Positions 16,401-24,810 of a DNA stretch of 64,000 nt are shown here, piece by piece. Position 1 is the stretch's first letter, and the number at the start of each line of letters is the position of its first letter. Origin of the DNA: Mesorhizobium sp. B4-1-4. Lineage in GTDB: Bacteria; Pseudomonadota; Alphaproteobacteria; Rhizobiales; Rhizobiaceae. Under the pieces are notes generated by a model. The model saw only the letters and a program-made list of their open reading frames with translations, searched no databases and was not told the origin of the DNA. The stretch spans positions 4,639,001 to 4,703,000 of the forward strand of contig NZ_CP083950.1 of assembly GCF_006439395.2 (NCBI RefSeq), written 5' to 3'. The translations under genes were made by a program, and so were the position numbers.

Positions 16401-19159
16401 CGGCGACGCTGACGATCCATATCGAAGACTCCACGCCGACCTACACCCTGCCGGCGGCCGGCGACGGCGTGACCACGGTCTATGAGGCGGGCCTGCCCGC
16501 GCGCAACTCGACCGAGCCCGCGGGCTCGCATATCGGCGCCACCGACACCACGGCCTCGGGCGTGATCGCGGTGACATCGGTCGACGGTGTCGCCTCGGTA
16601 TCGCTCAACAACACGGCGGTCACCGGAACAAGCGCGGCCACGGCCACCACCGTGCTCGCCAACTCCACCGGAACGCTGACGGCCTGGTACGATGCCGCCA
16701 CCAGCCAGATCCACTACACCTACACGCTGCTCGACAACACCGGCGACACCAACAACACCACCATCAGCGTCCCGGTCAGCGTCACCGACAAGGACGGCGA
16801 CACGCCCCTCAGCGGCAGCAACCTGACCATCACCATCGTCGACGACGCGCCGGTCGCGCATGCCGACACCGACAGCGTCGCGGCCGGCCAGTTCACGGCC
16901 GAGGCCGGCAACGTCATCACCGGCACCGGCACGACCTCCGGCGCGGCGGGTGCCGACACCCAGGGCGCCGACGGCGCCAGCGTCAGCCACATCCAGAGCG
17001 ACAATGTCGGCGGCGCCGGACTCGACATCAACGGCAGCACCATCATCAACGGCCAGTACGGCACGCTGACCATCGATGCCAGCGGACAGTACAGCTACAC
17101 CCGCAACGCCGGCTCGGCCGGCGGCGTCAACGACGTCTTCACCTACACGCTCAAGGACGGCGACACCGACACATCGACGGCGACGCTGACGATCCATATC
17201 GAAGACTCCACGCCGACCTACACCCTGCCGGCGGCCGGCGACGGCGTGACCACGGTCTATGAGGCGGGCCTGCCCGCGCGCAACTCGACCGAGCCCGCGG
17301 GCTCGCATATCGGCGCCACCGACACCACGGCCTCGGGCGTGATCGCGGTGACATCGGTCGACGGTGTCGCCTCGGTATCGCTCAACAACACGGCGGTCAC
17401 CGGAACAAGCGCGGCCACGGCCACCACCGTGCTCGCCAACTCCACCGGAACGCTGACGGCCTGGTACGATGCCGCCACCAGCCAGATCCACTACACCTAC
17501 ACGCTGCTCGACAACACCGGCGACACCAACAACACCACCATCAGCGTCCCGGTCAGCGTCACCGACAAGGACGGCGACACGCCCCTCAGCGGCAGCAACC
17601 TGACCATCACCATCGTCGACGACGCGCCGGTCGCGCATGCCGACACCGACAGCGTCGCGGCCGGCCAGTTCACGGCCGAGGCCGGCAACGTCATCACCGG
17701 CACCGGCACGACCTCCGGCGCGGCGGGTGCCGACACCCAGGGCGCCGACGGCGCCAGCGTCAGCCACATCCAGAGCGACAATGTCGGCGGCGCCGGACTC
17801 GACATCAACGGCAGCACCATCATCAACGGCCAGTACGGCACGCTGACCATCGATGCCAGCGGACAGTACAGCTACACCCGCAACGCCGGCTCGGCCGGCG
17901 GCGTCAACGACGTCTTCACCTACACGCTCAAGGACGGCGACACCGACACATCGACGGCGACGCTGACGATCCATATCGAAGACTCCACGCCGACCTACAC
18001 CCTGCCGGCGGCCGGCGACGGCGTGACCACGGTCTATGAGGCGGGCCTGCCCGCGCGCAACTCGACCGAGCCCGCGGGCTCGCATATCGGCGCCACCGAC
18101 ACCACGGCCTCGGGCGTGATCGCGGTGACATCGGTCGACGGTGTCGCCTCGGTATCGCTCAACAACACGGCGGTCACCGGAACAAGCGCGGCCACGGCCA
18201 CCACCGTGCTCGCCAACTCCACCGGAACGCTGACGGCCTGGTACGATGCCGCCACCAGCCAGATCCACTACACCTACACGCTGCTCGACAACACCGGCGA
18301 CACCAACAACACCACCATCAGCGTCCCGGTCAGCGTCACCGACAAGGACGGCGACACGCCCCTCAGCGGCAGCAACCTGACCATCACCATCGTCGACGAC
18401 GCGCCGGTCGCGCATGCCGACACCGACAGCGTCGCGGCCGGCCAGTTCACGGCCGAGGCCGGCAACGTCATCACCGGCACCGGCACGACCTCCGGCGCGG
18501 CGGGTGCCGACACCCAGGGCGCCGACGGCGCCAGCGTCAGCCACATCCAGAGCGACAATGTCGGCGGCGCCGGACTCGACATCAACGGCAGCACCATCAT
18601 CAACGGCCAGTACGGCACGCTGACCATCGATGCCAGCGGACAGTACAGCTACACCCGCAACGCCGGCTCGGCCGGCGGCGTCAACGACGTCTTCACCTAC
18701 ACGCTCAAGGACGGCGACACCGACACATCGACGGCGACGCTGACGATCCATATCGAAGACTCCACGCCGACCTACACCCTGCCGGCGGCCGGCGACGGCG
18801 TGACCACGGTCTATGAGGCGGGCCTGCCCGCGCGCAACTCGACCGAGCCCGCGGGCTCGCATATCGGCGCCACCGACACCACGGCCTCGGGCGTGATCGC
18901 GGTGACATCGGTCGACGGTGTCGCCTCGGTATCGCTCAACAACACGGCGGTCACCGGAACAAGCGCGGCCACGGCCACCACCGTGCTCGCCAACTCCACC
19001 GGAACGCTGACGGCCTGGTACGATGCCGCCACCAGCCAGATCCACTACACCTACACGCTGCTCGACAACACCGGCGACACACCAACAACACCACCATCAG
19101 CGTCCCGGTCAGCGTCACCGACAAGGACGGCGACACGCCCCTCAGCGGCAGCAACCTGA
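13481..19159 (+). CDS. giant RTX/VCBS-repeat adhesin, N-terminal part (frame broken at ~19078)
   Basis: The ATG at 13481 follows a strong GGAGGGG site with an 8-base spacer. An in-frame TTG at 13424 lacks one. Residues 1-~334 are unique: a Gln/Ala/Pro-rich stretch with SAGG- and PAGG-type words, then a conserved block (NVSIDNIKVDGHNLLLEQAD, VIGDVEVPRVALIAALEASH). Then come 259-residue repeats, each with a VCBS-like half (INGQYGTLTIDASGQYSYTR, NDVFTYTLKDGDTDTSTATL) and a T1SS-143/DUF5801-like half (VYEAGLPARN, ISVPVSVTDKDGDTPLSGSN). A 2-base insertion at ~19078 throws the frame, and translation ends at 19159. A further +1 at ~15962 and +2 at ~16164 garble about 65 residues before the frame recovers. 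The intact protein, continuing in the next entry, would be about 3,500 residues, exported by the adjacent type I system and used for attachment or biofilm. Confidence 0.85.
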   Translation: MATSIELDNVSGSWDEHHVSGDHHDLTAQVQIAQAAPADQAAAPAQTAPAAAEPVPVDVGGGAPVNAPPAANIPHEYVADASNIVKLPANVSIDNIKVDGHNLLLEQADGSVIVIKDGALNVPTFVIGDVEVPRVALIAALEASHIDVAFGADGSISAGGNGSQSSAGGNFEQPAGGIGDGFGLSALLPPTDLQFGQPDNRELFTGLVRPNSIPSIGLIGEATVSEAGLPAHNGEPAGSAFGSNSEMTSGTIGFTSPDGVSQVTLSGHALTTVPQTFTDATGSLTASYAFDAATGIGTINYSYTLANNTSGDNTSVTFVVGVTDADGDAAPPGNLTITIVDDAPVAHADTDSVAAGQFTAEAGNVITGTGTTSGAAGADTQGADGASVSHIQSDNVGGAGLDINGSTIINGQYGTLTIDASGQYSYTRNAGSAGGVNDVFTYTLKDGDTDTSTATLTIHIEDSTPTYTLPAAGDGVTTVYEAGLPARNSTEPAGSHIGATDTTASGVIAVTSVDGVASVSLNNTAVTGTSAATATTVLANSTGTLTAWYDAATSQIHYTYTLLDNTGDTNNTTISVPVSVTDKDGDTPLSGSNLTITIVDDAPVAHADTDSVAAGQFTAEAGNVITGTGTTSGAAGADTQGADGASVSHIQSDNVGGAGLDINGSTIINGQYGTLTIDASGQYSYTRNAGSAGGVNDVFFTYTLKDGDTDTSTATLTIHIEDSTPTYTLPAPAGDGVTTVYEAGLPARNSTEPAGSHIGATDTTASGVIAVTSVDGVASVSLNNTAVTGTSAATATTVLANSTGTLTAWYDAATSQIHYTYTLLDNTGRHQQHHHQRPGQRHRQGRRHAPQRQQPDHHHRRRRAGRACRHRQRRGRPVHGRGRQRHHRHRHDLRRAAGADTQGADGASVSHIQSDNVGGAGLDINGSTIINGQYGTLTIDASGQYSYTRNAGSAGGVNDVFTYTLKDGDTDTSTATLTIHIEDSTPTYTLPAAGDGVTTVYEAGLPARNSTEPAGSHIGATDTTASGVIAVTSVDGVASVSLNNTAVTGTSAATATTVLANSTGTLTAWYDAATSQIHYTYTLLDNTGDTNNTTISVPVSVTDKDGDTPLSGSNLTITIVDDAPVAHADTDSVAAGQFTAEAGNVITGTGTTSGAAGADTQGADGASVSHIQSDNVGGAGLDINGSTIINGQYGTLTIDASGQYSYTRNAGSAGGVNDVFTYTLKDGDTDTSTATLTIHIEDSTPTYTLPAAGDGVTTVYEAGLPARNSTEPAGSHIGATDTTASGVIAVTSVDGVASVSLNNTAVTGTSAATATTVLANSTGTLTAWYDAATSQIHYTYTLLDNTGDTNNTTISVPVSVTDKDGDTPLSGSNLTITIVDDAPVAHADTDSVAAGQFTAEAGNVITGTGTTSGAAGADTQGADGASVSHIQSDNVGGAGLDINGSTIINGQYGTLTIDASGQYSYTRNAGSAGGVNDVFTYTLKDGDTDTSTATLTIHIEDSTPTYTLPAAGDGVTTVYEAGLPARNSTEPAGSHIGATDTTASGVIAVTSVDGVASVSLNNTAVTGTSAATATTVLANSTGTLTAWYDAATSQIHYTYTLLDNTGDTNNTTISVPVSVTDKDGDTPLSGSNLTITIVDDAPVAHADTDSVAAGQFTAEAGNVITGTGTTSGAAGADTQGADGASVSHIQSDNVGGAGLDINGSTIINGQYGTLTIDASGQYSYTRNAGSAGGVNDVFTYTLKDGDTDTSTATLTIHIEDSTPTYTLPAAGDGVTTVYEAGLPARNSTEPAGSHIGATDTTASGVIAVTSVDGVASVSLNNTAVTGTSAATATTVLANSTGTLTAWYDAATSQIHYTYTLLDNTGDTPTTPPSASRSASPTRTATRPSAAAT

Positions 19160-21486
19160 CCATCACCATCGTCGACGACGCGCCGGTCGCGCATGCCGAC
19201 ACCGACAGCGTCGCGGCCGGCCAGTTCACGGCCGAGGCCGGCAACGTCATCACCGGCACCGGCACGACCTCCGGCGCGGCGGGTGCCGACACCCAGGGCG
19301 CCGACGGCGCCAGCGTCAGCCACATCCAGAGCGACAATGTCGGCGGCGCCGGACTCGACATCAACGGCAGCACCATCATCAACGGCCAGTACGGCACGCT
19401 GACCATCGATGCCAGCGGACAGTACAGCTACACCCGCAACGCCGGCTCGGCCGGCGGCGTCAACGACGTCTTCACCTACACGCTCAAGGACGGCGACACC
19501 GACACATCGACGGCGACGCTGACGATCCATATCGAAGACTCCACGCCGACCTACACCCTGCCGGCGGCCGGCGACGGCGTGACCACGGTCTATGAGGCGG
19601 GCCTGCCCGCGCGCAACTCGACCGAGCCCGCGGGCTCGCATATCGGCGCCACCGACACCACGGCCTCGGGCGTGATCGCGGTGACATCGGTCGACGGTGT
19701 CGCCTCGGTATCGCTCAACAACACGGCGGTCACCGGAACAAGCGCGGCCACGGCCACCACCGTGCTCGCCAACTCCACCGGAACGCTGACGGCCTGGTAC
19801 GATGCCGCCACCAGCCAGATCCACTACACCTACACGCTGCTCGACAACACCGGCGACACCAACAACACCACCATCAGCGTCCCGGTCAGCGTCACCGACA
19901 AGGACGGCGACACGCCCCTCAGCGGCAGCAACCTGACCATCACCATCGTCGACGACGCGCCGGTCGCGCATGCCGACACCGACAGCGTCGCGGCCGGCCA
20001 GTTCACGGCCGAGGCCGGCAACGTCATCACCGGCACCGGCACGACCTCCGGCGCGGCGGGTGCCGACACCCAGGGCGCCGACGGCGCCAGCGTCAGCCAC
20101 ATCCAGAGCGACAATGTCGGCGGCGCCGGACTCGACATCAACGGCAGCACCATCATCAACGGCCAGTACGGCACGCTGACCATCGATGCCAGCGGACAGT
20201 ACAGCTACACCCGCAACGCCGGCTCGGCCGGCGGCGTCAACGACGTCTTCACCTACACGCTCAAGGACGGCGACACCGACACATCGACGGCGACGCTGAC
20301 GATCCATATCGAAGACTCCACGCCGACCTACACCCTGCCGGCGGCCGGCGACGGCGTGACCACGGTCTATGAGGCGGGCCTGCCCGCGCGCAACTCGACC
20401 GAGCCCGCGGGCTCGCATATCGGCGCCACCGACACCACGGCCTCGGGCGTGATCGCGGTGACATCGGTCGACGGTGTCGCCTCGGTATCGCTCAACAACA
20501 CGGCGGTCACCGGAACAAGCGCGGCCACGGCCACCACCGTGCTCGCCAACTCCACCGGAACGCTGACGGCCTGGTACGATGCCGCCACCAGCCAGATCCA
20601 CTACACCTACACGCTGCTCGACAACACCGGCGACACCAACAACACCACCATCAGCGTCCCGGTCAGCGTCACCGACAAGGACGGCGACACGCCCCTCAGC
20701 GGCAGCAACCTGACCATCACCATCGTCGACGACGCGCCGGTCGCGCATGCCGACACCGACAGCGTCGCGGCCGGCCAGTTCACGGCCGAGGCCGGCAACG
20801 TCATCACCGGCACCGGCACGACCTCCGGCGCGGCGGGTGCCGACACCCAGGGCGCCGACGGCGCCAGCGTCAGCCACATCCAGAGCGACAATGTCGGCGG
20901 CGCCGGACTCGACATCAACGGCAGCACCATCATCAACGGCCAGTACGGCACGCTGACCATCGATGCCAGCGGACAGTACAGCTACACCCGCAACGCCGGC
21001 TCGGCCGGCGGCGTCAACGACGTCTTCACCTACACGCTCAAGGACGGCGACACCGACACATCGACGGCGACGCTGACGATCCATATCGAAGACTCCACGC
21101 CGACCTACACCCTGCCGGCGGCCGGCGACGGCGTGACCACGGTCTATGAGGCGGGCCTGCCCGCGCGCAACTCGACCGAGCCCGCGGGCTCGCATATCGG
21201 CGCCACCGACACCACGGCCTCGGGCGTGATCGCGGTGACATCGGTCGACGGTGTCGCCTCGGTATCGCTCAACAACACGGCGGTCACCGGAACAAGCGCG
21301 GCCACGGCCACCACCGTGCTCGCCAACTCCACCGGAACGCTGACGGCCTGGTACGATGCCGCCACCAGCCAGATCCACTACACCTACACGCTGCTCGACA
21401 ACACCGGCGACACCAACAACACCACCATCAGCGTCCCGGTCAGCGTCACCGACAAGGACGGCGACACGCCCCTCAGCGGCAGCAAC
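14483..21486 (+). repeat. nine tandem 777-bp coding repeats of the adhesin
   Basis: The word starting ctgaccatcaccatc recurs at a constant period of 777 bases (259 codons). Equivalent points are at 14520, 15297, 16081, 16860, 17637, 18414, 19193, 19970 and 20747. The successive distances are 777, 784, 779, 777, 777, 779, 777 and 777. Except for the small insertions that cause the deviations (3+3+1 and 2 in the second interval group, 2 at ~19078), the copies appear base-for-base identical by eye. A tenth copy begins at 21487 but diverges after about 29 bases. Such identity points to recent duplication or gene conversion and makes the assembled copy number uncertain. Confidence 0.95.
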
Positions 21487-24000
21487 CTGACCATCACCAT
21501 CGTCGACGACGCGCCCACGGCCAACGCCGATACCGGCAATGTGACGGAAGGGGCGACGCTGACGGTCAATGCGGCCAATGGCGTGCTGTCGAACGACGCT
21601 GCGGGCGCGGACGGCTATGCGGCCGGCGGCGGCGTGGTGGGCGTACGGCTTGCGGGCGTCGACACGACGACCGCGGTGACAACGGGCGTCAACTCGACCA
21701 TAGTGGGGACCTACGGCACACTGACGCTGCAAGCGGACGGATCCTACAAATATGTCGGCACGCCGAATCTGGTGCCGCCGGCCGGTGCGACCGACACGTT
21801 CGTCTACACGATCAAGGACGGCGACGGCGATCTGTCGACGACGACGCTGAAGATCAACCTGACGGATTCGGGAATCACCGCCAGCGCCAATGAGGCGACG
21901 GTGAATGAAGGGGGGCTTTCAAACGGCAGCCATGCCGGGGATAACAGCAATATCTTCACCACCGGCCAGATCACGGCTTCCAGCAGCGCTGCGGGCGGCC
22001 TGGTCTATGAGCTGACCAGTCCGGCGGCCGGCAGCCACGGCACACTGACGCTGAACGCGAACGGCAGCTACAGCTACACGCTGACCTCGCCGGTGACAGA
22101 GTCTCCCGCCAACAACGGCACCGACACGGTGAATCACGCCGACAGTTTCGGCTATAAGGTGACCGACGCCAACGGCAACACGGTGACCGGCACCATCTAT
22201 GTCGACGTGATCGACGACGTTCCCAGCGTCATCGCTCCCGATCTGGCGGTGATGTTGAACACGGCCGGCAAGACCTTCACCGGCAAGCTGGATTTCGACG
22301 GCAATGTGGACAACAATTACGGTGCCGATGGCGGCGACACGCGCTTCGCGGCGTCGCTGAACGGCACCGACAGCGGGTTTACATCCGGCGGTCGCCACAT
22401 CCTCTATTCGGTGTCGGCGGATGGCCACACGCTCACCGGCTTCCTGGATTCGAACGGCGACGGCATCTACACCGCCGGTACCGATTCGGCGGTGATGACC
22501 GTCGGCCTGGATCTCGACCACAGCTTCGCCGCGGCCAGCGACACCTATACGGTCAATCTCATCGGCACGATCGACGGCGGCGCGCAGAGCATCTCCTACA
22601 ACTCAAACAACGGGTACACCTTCAAGGGGGGCAATGCGGCCTGGTATGGCTTCATCGACGGGTCGTCGGCGCATCATGATCTTCTGGCGACGCCCCTGAA
22701 GATCAACAGTGGCACGGTCACGAACAGCGGAAGCGTGAACGGCACATCCAGCACGATCGGCATAAGCAACGCGTACTTCGATAGCGGAGAAGGCGTCCGG
22801 CTGGATTATGTGACATCACTGGGACAAACACCCGCCAACGGTTCCAATTATCCCGCTGGCGCAAACGAAACCTATACCGGCCATTATGATGTCAATGGCG
22901 CCTTCGTCACCTTCGCTGTCGGCAACGGCAAGTCGACATCGGTTGACCTCTCCGCCTTTGTAGACAAAGGGTTGGATACCGTCGCCGGCAGCGGATCCGT
23001 GACAGCCAATGAGGGCACACTGGACTCCATCAATGGTGTCGCCATCAAATATAACGGTGGAGACACGGTCTTCAGCCTTGCCGGCCATGCGGTCAACACG
23101 ATCTACAATGTCGTGGTTGGTGGCCATACGTTCACAGTGGACTTCGTGCAAGCCAATGTCGGCGACCCCGTGCACGCCGTCGTCGGTGGTGTAGTCAATA
23201 ACACGACGCTTGGCGTCTATGGCGTCACCGACTACAACGCGCTCCAGATCAATTTTGTGGACACCAACTACACCTCGGCCGCCACTCACCAAGCGAGCGA
23301 TCCGTTCCAGATCACTGACTTTGGCGCGACGTCGATCACTCCCGGCCTTCCGGTCGACCTGCATCTGCCGGTCAGTGTGGTGGATGGCGATGGCGATGTC
23401 GCCAACGGCTCCATCGGCGTGTATCTGATGCCGTCGTCGCCGACGACGGCTGACCATTCAGCCGACGCCGCGGGCGCCTCACATACTTACGGGGTGACGT
23501 CCACGCAGCCTGACGTGATCGGCTCGAACTACGACGACACGATCACCGGAGATGCGGGGAACAACATCCTCTACGGTGGCGCTGGCAACGATACCCTGAT
23601 TGGCGGCGCAGGCAATGACATCCTGATTGGCGGCCTGGGGCTCAATCACATGACCGGTGGCGCTGGCAACGATACTTTCGTAATCGATCCATCCAAACTT
23701 ACAGCTATCCACGTGGTTGATGTCATCGCCGACTATACACCCGGCCAAGATGTTATCGACCTTTCAGACCTGCTTAAATCTCTTGGCGGCAACGCACCGA
23801 CTACGGATTCACAGGCAGGAGCTTCGGTCGACGTTACTTTCTCGGGTGGCGCTGCTCACGTGATGGTTGATGACAACGGCACTGCCGCCGGCGGCAACAT
23901 GGTCGAAGTGGCATCGCTGACGGGAGTTAGCACCGGCTCTGCGATTACCATCCTTTATGATCACAACATGCCGACTCATACCGAGACTGTGGTGGCTTGA
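19579..24000 (+). CDS. giant RTX/VCBS-repeat adhesin, C-terminal part with RTX secretion signal
   Basis: This is the same gene continued in the frame that follows the 2-base insertion. The true reading continues from ~19084, and the GTG at 19579 is only the first start-like codon. It carries the last ~2.5 repeats of 259 residues. After them come a diverged VCBS-like domain (ANGVLSNDAAGADGYAAGGG, GTLTLQADGSYKY), another domain with GTLTLNANGSYSYTL, and a unique ~350-residue region. RTX nonapeptides follow (GGAGNDTLIGGAGNDILIGG, 23570-23690), then DVIADYTPGQDVIDLSDLL, the typical aspartate-rich C-terminal type I secretion signal. RTX repeats bind calcium outside the cell and drive folding. The stop is TGA at 23998-24000. 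If the frameshift is an assembly error, this and the entry from 13481 are one protein. Confidence 0.85.
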   Translation: MTTVYEAGLPARNSTEPAGSHIGATDTTASGVIAVTSVDGVASVSLNNTAVTGTSAATATTVLANSTGTLTAWYDAATSQIHYTYTLLDNTGDTNNTTISVPVSVTDKDGDTPLSGSNLTITIVDDAPVAHADTDSVAAGQFTAEAGNVITGTGTTSGAAGADTQGADGASVSHIQSDNVGGAGLDINGSTIINGQYGTLTIDASGQYSYTRNAGSAGGVNDVFTYTLKDGDTDTSTATLTIHIEDSTPTYTLPAAGDGVTTVYEAGLPARNSTEPAGSHIGATDTTASGVIAVTSVDGVASVSLNNTAVTGTSAATATTVLANSTGTLTAWYDAATSQIHYTYTLLDNTGDTNNTTISVPVSVTDKDGDTPLSGSNLTITIVDDAPVAHADTDSVAAGQFTAEAGNVITGTGTTSGAAGADTQGADGASVSHIQSDNVGGAGLDINGSTIINGQYGTLTIDASGQYSYTRNAGSAGGVNDVFTYTLKDGDTDTSTATLTIHIEDSTPTYTLPAAGDGVTTVYEAGLPARNSTEPAGSHIGATDTTASGVIAVTSVDGVASVSLNNTAVTGTSAATATTVLANSTGTLTAWYDAATSQIHYTYTLLDNTGDTNNTTISVPVSVTDKDGDTPLSGSNLTITIVDDAPTANADTGNVTEGATLTVNAANGVLSNDAAGADGYAAGGGVVGVRLAGVDTTTAVTTGVNSTIVGTYGTLTLQADGSYKYVGTPNLVPPAGATDTFVYTIKDGDGDLSTTTLKINLTDSGITASANEATVNEGGLSNGSHAGDNSNIFTTGQITASSSAAGGLVYELTSPAAGSHGTLTLNANGSYSYTLTSPVTESPANNGTDTVNHADSFGYKVTDANGNTVTGTIYVDVIDDVPSVIAPDLAVMLNTAGKTFTGKLDFDGNVDNNYGADGGDTRFAASLNGTDSGFTSGGRHILYSVSADGHTLTGFLDSNGDGIYTAGTDSAVMTVGLDLDHSFAAASDTYTVNLIGTIDGGAQSISYNSNNGYTFKGGNAAWYGFIDGSSAHHDLLATPLKINSGTVTNSGSVNGTSSTIGISNAYFDSGEGVRLDYVTSLGQTPANGSNYPAGANETYTGHYDVNGAFVTFAVGNGKSTSVDLSAFVDKGLDTVAGSGSVTANEGTLDSINGVAIKYNGGDTVFSLAGHAVNTIYNVVVGGHTFTVDFVQANVGDPVHAVVGGVVNNTTLGVYGVTDYNALQINFVDTNYTSAATHQASDPFQITDFGATSITPGLPVDLHLPVSVVDGDGDVANGSIGVYLMPSSPTTADHSADAAGASHTYGVTSTQPDVIGSNYDDTITGDAGNNILYGGAGNDTLIGGAGNDILIGGLGLNHMTGGAGNDTFVIDPSKLTAIHVVDVIADYTPGQDVIDLSDLLKSLGGNAPTTDSQAGASVDVTFSGGAAHVMVDDNGTAAGGNMVEVASLTGVSTGSAITILYDHNMPTHTETVVA

Positions 24001-24114
24001 TGTTGATCGACGCACCGGTGGTGCAAATTTGGTGACCAGTAACGTAGCGCGCGGTTGCGCTCCCATGTTATGCATTAGCGAACCATTGAATTAGGGAATA
24101 GAGGGGAGCTCATC

Positions 24115-24486
24115 ATGAAGACTGTTGCAAAGCTGCTGGTTTCGGCGGCGGCCCTGTTGTTGACGGCCGGATCGGCGGGCTACGCCGCCGACATCATCGG
24201 CGGCTCGACGACCGATTATTGCCGTGTCGCCGGCAACTCGGACCTGGTGCGGACCGACAACATCGTCGATCTGAAGAGCCAGGTGGTGAAGCTGATGGAC
24301 GAGTCGGTCGTCGTCGCCAACAGCCCGGAATGGATCAATTCATCCAGGCCGGTTTTCGTCTGGGCGTCGGAAGCCAAGGTCGCCTGCGGCATGGCTTACG
24401 GCTACCTGAAGACGAATTATCGCGACGAGGATACACTCGACAAATGCGAGTGTTTTCACGAGCGCATGGTCGAGTACATGAACTGA
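24115..24486 (+). CDS. small secreted protein of unknown function
   Basis: A 123-residue protein, ATG after a GAGGGGAG ribosome site. A clear signal peptide (MKTVAKLLVSAAALLLTAGS, cut after GYAA) leaves a mature protein of ~98 residues with four Cys (DYCRVAG, KVACGMAYGY, DKCECFHERM) that could form two disulfides. DLVRTDNIVDLKSQVVKLMD is helical and charged. I recognise no family. It lies 114 bases downstream of the adhesin stop in the same direction. An accessory role in adhesin folding or retention is possible but unsupported beyond position. Confidence 0.7.
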   Translation: MKTVAKLLVSAAALLLTAGSAGYAADIIGGSTTDYCRVAGNSDLVRTDNIVDLKSQVVKLMDESVVVANSPEWINSSRPVFVWASEAKVACGMAYGYLKTNYRDEDTLDKCECFHERMVEYMN

Positions 24487-24810
24487 CCAGGCAGGCGGGA
24501 ACGTCGGGCCGATGATTGGCGATCCCATGTCGCTCGCTGCGATCACGGGAGCGACCGCATTGGTCGGCCTCTTGCCGTGGGTCACGCCGGCCGGTTCGAG
24601 GGAGCAGGCCCGCGAGCGAGCTTCCAGTTCCATCCGCCATTGCCAGCCTGCGCCAGGTCAAGGGCTGGAGGTGACCAAGCAGAAGAACGCAGTCCTTCCG
24701 CAGCCGAGGACCTCGGCGAGAACGGCGCAAATCCGCCGTAACATATTTTGAGGATGAGACCGGGAAGGGCAAGGTCACACAATCTGGCGGCGTATCGGGT
24801 GGGAGCAAGC
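24487..24810. other. intergenic region without a supported gene
   Basis: A 324-base stretch between the small secreted protein and the lipoprotein gene. A 79-codon open frame at 24512-24751 has no recognisable motif, poor ribosome site and unusual composition, so I do not call it. No terminator-grade hairpin stands out. Confidence 0.3.

Noticed and set aside
14030..19045. 1671-codon open frame on the minus strand inside the adhesin repeats
   Set aside because: It is a mirror of the repeated, G/C-rich adhesin sequence; translation is low-complexity Arg/Gly/Val/Ala sequence and repeats with the 777-bp unit. The plus strand has real domains and a ribosome site.
14483..21486. CRISPR-like regular repeats
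   Set aside because: The period is 777 bases with no unique spacers; the repeats are protein-coding domains.
19051..21732. 893-codon minus-strand frame, second part of the repeat array
   Set aside because: Same reason: repeat-driven antisense frame with no motif.
24512..24751. 79-codon frame between the small secreted protein and the lipoprotein
   Set aside because: No motif, no good ribosome site and unusual composition; unsupported.
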